Source of the DNA: SIG607 sp045655165
GTDB lineage: Bacteria > Bacillota > Clostridia > Oscillospirales > Acutalibacteraceae
DNA: 9,138 nucleotides
Direction of reading: 5' to 3'
Assembly (NCBI GenBank): GCA_045655165.1
Contig: JAZOOT010000029.1
Location: 1-9,138, forward strand
The notes below the pieces were generated by a model. The model was not told the DNA's origin, did not search any database, and saw only the letters and a list, made by a program, of their open reading frames with translations. Each line of letters begins with the position of its first letter. The stretch's first letter is position 1. Position numbers and translations under genes: made by a program. Of the stretch, positions 6,243 to 9,138 are shown piece by piece.

Positions 6243-7010
6243 ATGAGAATAGTTATAAAGGTGGGCACTTCTACTTTGGCTCATTCAACAGGGCTTATAA
6301 ACATTCGCCACATTGAGTCACTTTGCAAAGTTATTTCCGACATTAAAAATATGGGTAACGAAATTGTGTTTGTTTCTTCGGGCGCAATTGGTATGGGTGT
6401 TGGTAAACTTAAACTAAAAAAACGTCCCGATGATTTGGCCGGCAAACAAGCAGCCGCCGCAGTTGGCCAATGTGAACTTATGTATACATACGATAAACTT
6501 TTTTCGCAGTACAACCACACTTCTGCCCAACTTTTAATTACCGATGACGACGTTGCGGTAAATGAACGCAAACAAAACTTTGTTAATACCCTTTCGCGCC
6601 TTTTGGAACTTGATGTTATTCCCATTATTAACGAAAACGACACCGTTGCCACTCACCAAATTGTTTTGGGTGACAACGATACTTTAAGCGCAATTGTTGC
6701 ATCTGCCGTAAATGCCGATTTGCTTATTATACTTTCGGACATTGATGGTTTATACGATGCCGACCCAAGAAAGAACGAAGGCGCAAAACTTATTCCCATT
6801 GTAGAAGAAATTGATGAAAACATTGTGGCTTTAGGCGGTTCTGCCGGCTCATGCCTTGGCACAGGCGGTATGGCAACAAAAATTAAGGCCGCGCAAATTG
6901 CAACAAAAATTGGTTGCGATACAATTATTGCTTCGGGTGAAGACAGCAACATTCTTTACGATATTGTTGAAGGCAAACAAATTGGTACTAAATTTTTAGG
7001 AAAGCGTTGA
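6243..7010 (+). CDS. proB: Glutamate 5-kinase, kinase domain only
   Basis: First step of proline synthesis: phosphorylates L-glutamate with ATP to gamma-glutamyl phosphate, which ProA then reduces. The amino acid kinase fold is complete: IKVGTS (5-10), VSSGAIGMG (44-52), INENDTV (129-135), LGDNDTLSAIVA (142-153), LSDIDGLYDADP (164-175) and GTGGMATKIKAA (206-217). The 255-residue protein ends after the kinase domain and so lacks the C-terminal PUA domain of the roughly 367-residue E. coli enzyme; shorter forms like this are known in the family. The ATG at 6243 follows a GGGGGA ribosome site. It starts 37 bases after rnpB, with no clear promoter of its own, and leads the proB-proA-proC cluster. 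Confidence 0.97.
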   Translation: MRIVIKVGTSTLAHSTGLINIRHIESLCKVISDIKNMGNEIVFVSSGAIGMGVGKLKLKKRPDDLAGKQAAAAVGQCELMYTYDKLFSQYNHTSAQLLITDDDVAVNERKQNFVNTLSRLLELDVIPIINENDTVATHQIVLGDNDTLSAIVASAVNADLLIILSDIDGLYDADPRKNEGAKLIPIVEEIDENIVALGGSAGSCLGTGGMATKIKAAQIATKIGCDTIIASGEDSNILYDIVEGKQIGTKFLGKR

Positions 7011-7014
7011 TTTT

Positions 7015-8247
7015 ATGACAACCTTAGAAATTTTAAGCGCGGCAAAAAACTGTTGCGCAGACATAATGACAGCAACAAGCAAAAAAAAGAACCTTGCCCT
7101 TAAATATATGGCAGAGGCATTGCTTAACAATGCTGACAGCATTTTGGTTGCAAACAAAGAGGATATGCAAAATGCCAAAGGCGTTATAAGTGACGTTATG
7201 TTAGACCGTTTATGTTTAACAAAAGAACGCATAACTGCTATGGCAAACGGTATTTTAGAGGTAGCAAAACTTTCAGACCCTGTAGGCAGAGTTATTGAAG
7301 AAATTAAGCGCGAAAACGGTCTTGTAATTAAAAAGACAAGTGTTCCGCTCGGGGTTATTGCAATTATTTACGAATCGCGCCCGAATGTTACATCCGATGC
7401 CGCCGCGCTTTGTATTAAAAGCGGTAATGCTTGTGTTTTAAGGTGCGGAAAAGAAGCCCACAAAAGCGCGGTTGCTATTGTTAATGCACTTAAAGAGGGT
7501 TTAATTAAGGCAGGTCTTTCGGAAAATACCGTTATGATTGTTGAAGACACTACGCGTGATTCGGCAAATGTTTTAATGACTGCAAACGGACTTGTTGATT
7601 TACTTATTCCGCGCGGTGGAAAGGGTTTAATTGACGCGTGTGTTAAAAACGCTACTGTTCCCTGCATTGAAACAGGCACCGGTATTTGCCACATTTACGT
7701 TGATGAATATGCCGATTTTAATAAGGCATTGGCAATAATAGAAAACGCAAAGACTTCACGCCCTTCGGTTTGCAATGCCGCCGAACAACTCATTGTGCAC
7801 CAAAGTATTGCTAACGAATTTTTACCGTTATTAAAAGCAAAAATTGGTGACAAGGTAGAGTTTAGAACAGACGCTACCGCTTCGCTAATTCTTGGTGTAA
7901 ACAAGGCGAATAACATTGATTTTAAAACCGAATTTTTAGATTATATTTTGGGTGTACAGGTAGTTGATAGTCTTAATAATGCAATTAAAATTATTAGTAA
8001 AAATTCCACCCACCACAGCGATGCTATTATTACGGAAAACAATGATAACGCGCAAAAATTTGTGTTAAGCGTTGATTCTGCCGCGGTTTATGTTAATGCT
8101 TCTACCCGCTTTACCGACGGCGGAGAGTTTGGTTTGGGTTGTGAAATGGGTATTTCCACCCAAAAACTTCACGCAAGGGGTCCTATGGGTTTAAACGAAC
8201 TTAACACCTATAAATATGTTATAACAGGAAACGGACAAACAAGGTGA
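7015..8247 (+). CDS. proA: Gamma-glutamyl phosphate reductase
   Basis: Second step of proline synthesis: NADPH-dependent reduction of gamma-glutamyl phosphate to glutamate 5-semialdehyde, which cyclises to pyrroline-5-carboxylate. The 410-residue product has the expected aldehyde dehydrogenase-like layout. IIYESRPNVT (117-126) and LIPRGGKGLI (197-206) lie in the cofactor half. The signature ETGTGICHIYVD (219-230) is followed by SRPSVCNAAEQLI (248-260), containing the predicted catalytic C253. The C-terminal half has FTDGGEFGLGCEMGIST and LHARGPMGL. The length is normal for the family. The ATG lies 4 bases after the proB stop, with an AGGAAAG site inside the end of proB about 10 bases upstream, so translation is probably coupled to proB. 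Confidence 0.98.
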   Translation: MTTLEILSAAKNCCADIMTATSKKKNLALKYMAEALLNNADSILVANKEDMQNAKGVISDVMLDRLCLTKERITAMANGILEVAKLSDPVGRVIEEIKRENGLVIKKTSVPLGVIAIIYESRPNVTSDAAALCIKSGNACVLRCGKEAHKSAVAIVNALKEGLIKAGLSENTVMIVEDTTRDSANVLMTANGLVDLLIPRGGKGLIDACVKNATVPCIETGTGICHIYVDEYADFNKALAIIENAKTSRPSVCNAAEQLIVHQSIANEFLPLLKAKIGDKVEFRTDATASLILGVNKANNIDFKTEFLDYILGVQVVDSLNNAIKIISKNSTHHSDAIITENNDNAQKFVLSVDSAAVYVNASTRFTDGGEFGLGCEMGISTQKLHARGPMGLNELNTYKYVITGNGQTR

Positions 8248-8251
8248 TTAT

Positions 8252-9055
8252 ATGTATAAATTGGGTTTTATTGGCGCAGGTAATATGGGCAGTACTCTTT
8301 TAGCCGCTGCTGCAAAAGGTGTTAATGCCAAAAAAATTGCAGTTTGCGACCACTTTACCGAAAAAGCCGAAAGCGTTGCTAACACTTACGGCGCAGTTGC
8401 TACCAATATTTTAGATATTGCAAAAAACAGCAAATTCATTTTCCTTGGCGTAAAACCGCAGGTAATGAAAGATATGCTTGGCGAAATAAAAGATATTTTA
8501 AAGGAACGAACTGACCGCCTTGTTTTGGTTTCAATGGCAGCAGGGCTTTCTTTAGAAAAATTATGCGGTTTTTGCGAAGCGGATTTACCAATTATAAGAA
8601 TTATGCCAAACACACCCGTTTTGGTGGGTGAAGGTATGGTGCTTTACTGTGCAAACCAAAAGGTTGCTGCCGAAGAAACCGAAGAATTTTTGAGCATAAT
8701 GAAAAACGGCGGTAAGTTTCAAGAATTAAATGAAGAACTTTTTGATTCCGGTTGTGCGGTTTCAGGTTGCGGTCCCGCCTTTGTTTATATGTTTATAAAA
8801 GCGCTAATTGATGGCGGTGAAAGTTGCGGATTAAATGGTGAAGTCGCAAAAAAACTTGCCTGCCAAACCCTTATTGGCGCAGCAAAAATGGTTATGAGTT
8901 CAGAAAAAACGCCAAACACTTTAAAAGAAGAAGTTTGCTCCCCTGGTGGTTGCACCATTGAAGGTGTAAAATCTTTAGAAAATGACTCTTTTGAAAAAGC
9001 GGTAAACAGCGCTGTTGTTGCGGCTTACGAAAAAAGCAAAAAAATGGGCAAATAA
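8252..9055 (+). CDS. proC: Pyrroline-5-carboxylate reductase
   Basis: Final step of proline synthesis: NAD(P)H reduction of pyrroline-5-carboxylate to L-proline. The 267-residue protein has a Rossmann nucleotide site GFIGAGNMG (5-13), FLGVKPQVM (64-72), the conserved RIMPNTPVLVGEG (116-128), the C-terminal dimer domain motif SGCGPAFVYMFIKALIDGG (171-189) and VCSPGGCTIEGV (228-239). The length matches E. coli ProC (269). The ATG lies 4 bases after the proA stop, with an AAGGTG ribosome site overlapping the end of proA. The three genes give a full glutamate-to-proline route in pathway order. No terminator active on the plus strand is seen after it. Confidence 0.98.
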   Translation: MYKLGFIGAGNMGSTLLAAAAKGVNAKKIAVCDHFTEKAESVANTYGAVATNILDIAKNSKFIFLGVKPQVMKDMLGEIKDILKERTDRLVLVSMAAGLSLEKLCGFCEADLPIIRIMPNTPVLVGEGMVLYCANQKVAAEETEEFLSIMKNGGKFQELNEELFDSGCAVSGCGPAFVYMFIKALIDGGESCGLNGEVAKKLACQTLIGAAKMVMSSEKTPNTLKEEVCSPGGCTIEGVKSLENDSFEKAVNSAVVAAYEKSKKMGK

Positions 9056-9079
9056 AAAAGGCACTCTTTCGGGAGTTGC
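9054..9079 (-). terminator. Probable terminator for a minus-strand gene converging on proC
   Basis: GCA-CTC (9061-9066) pairs with GAG-TGC (9073-9079, one bulged T) across a 6-base loop. On the minus strand the hairpin is followed by CCTTTTTT. On the plus strand GGTTAGGG follows instead, so it should not act efficiently for proC. The stem is short and has a bulge. The T-run overlaps the proC stop codon. Confidence 0.5.
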
Positions 9080-9081
9080 GG

Positions 9082-9138
9082 TTAGGGATTAATTGGTTTT
9101 TCAGATAAATTTGTACTTTTTCTTGTTGCGAAAACTTG
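9082..9138 (-). CDS. Possible C-terminal end of a minus-strand gene, cut by the window edge
   Basis: On the minus strand a frame is open from the window edge to a TAA at 9084-9082, encoding 18 residues (QVFATRKSTNLSEKPINP). It is immediately followed by the probable minus-strand terminator at 9054-9079, which is the main reason to call it. The fragment is too short to name, and an open frame of this length can occur by chance. Confidence 0.3.
   Translation of the reverse strand, partial: QVFATRKSTNLSEKPINP

Noticed and set aside
5949..6284. Minus-strand 111-residue frame antisense to rnpB
   Set aside because: It lies almost wholly within the structured RNase P RNA, whose conservation explains the sequence; there is no promoter or ribosome site for it.
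6281..6952. Long minus-strand open frames opposite proB
   Set aside because: They mirror the codon bias of proB on the opposite strand; start signals are absent and the proB reading is unambiguous.
9054..9079. Terminator for proC on the plus strand
   Set aside because: The hairpin is followed by GGTTAGGG rather than a T-run on the plus strand; the T-run is on the minus strand side only.

Overview
The window reads as ordinary low-GC Firmicutes chromosome, most likely from a Clostridia lineage. The grounds are an RNase Y gene, a class A rather than Bacillus-type B RNase P RNA, sigma-A promoters (several with extended -10 TGn), strong purine Shine-Dalgarno sites and hairpin/U-tract terminators. 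TGA is used as a stop. No mobile element, CRISPR array, phage gene or toxin-antitoxin pair is visible.

Layout, left to right. A tRNA-Ser(CGA) gene with encoded CCA (26-114) is followed at once by a terminator. A near-consensus extended -10 promoter then drives a 55-residue two-helix membrane protein (332-499). A bidirectional terminator separates it from a minus-strand gene for a 398-residue protein resembling coenzyme F420-0:gamma-glutamyl ligase (541-1737). A divergent promoter pair (about 1774-1868) serves that gene and a plus-strand aldose 1-epimerase-like DUF4432 gene (1902-2903). A second bidirectional terminator separates this from minus-strand rny, RNase Y (2943-4493), which has its own consensus promoter and a leader of about 138 nt. 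Upstream of rny, also on the minus strand, is a P-loop ATPase with a second, degenerate ATPase-like half (4727-5788).

A divergent promoter region (about 5812-5870) then fires rightward into the RNase P RNA gene rnpB (5876-6205). Only 37 bases later proB begins, followed by proA and proC with 4-base gaps. Together these three encode glutamate to proline synthesis: glutamate 5-kinase, gamma-glutamyl phosphate reductase and pyrroline-5-carboxylate reductase. I see no terminator after rnpB and no convincing promoter before proB, so rnpB and the proline genes may share a transcript. The right edge holds what looks like the tail and terminator of a minus-strand gene converging on proC.

I found no clearly new multi-gene system. 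The points most worth checking are the 55-residue membrane protein, the rnpB-proBAC linkage, an apparently missing GGU motif in the RNase P RNA, the degenerate second half of the ATPase, and a CofE-like protein with no F420 genes nearby.
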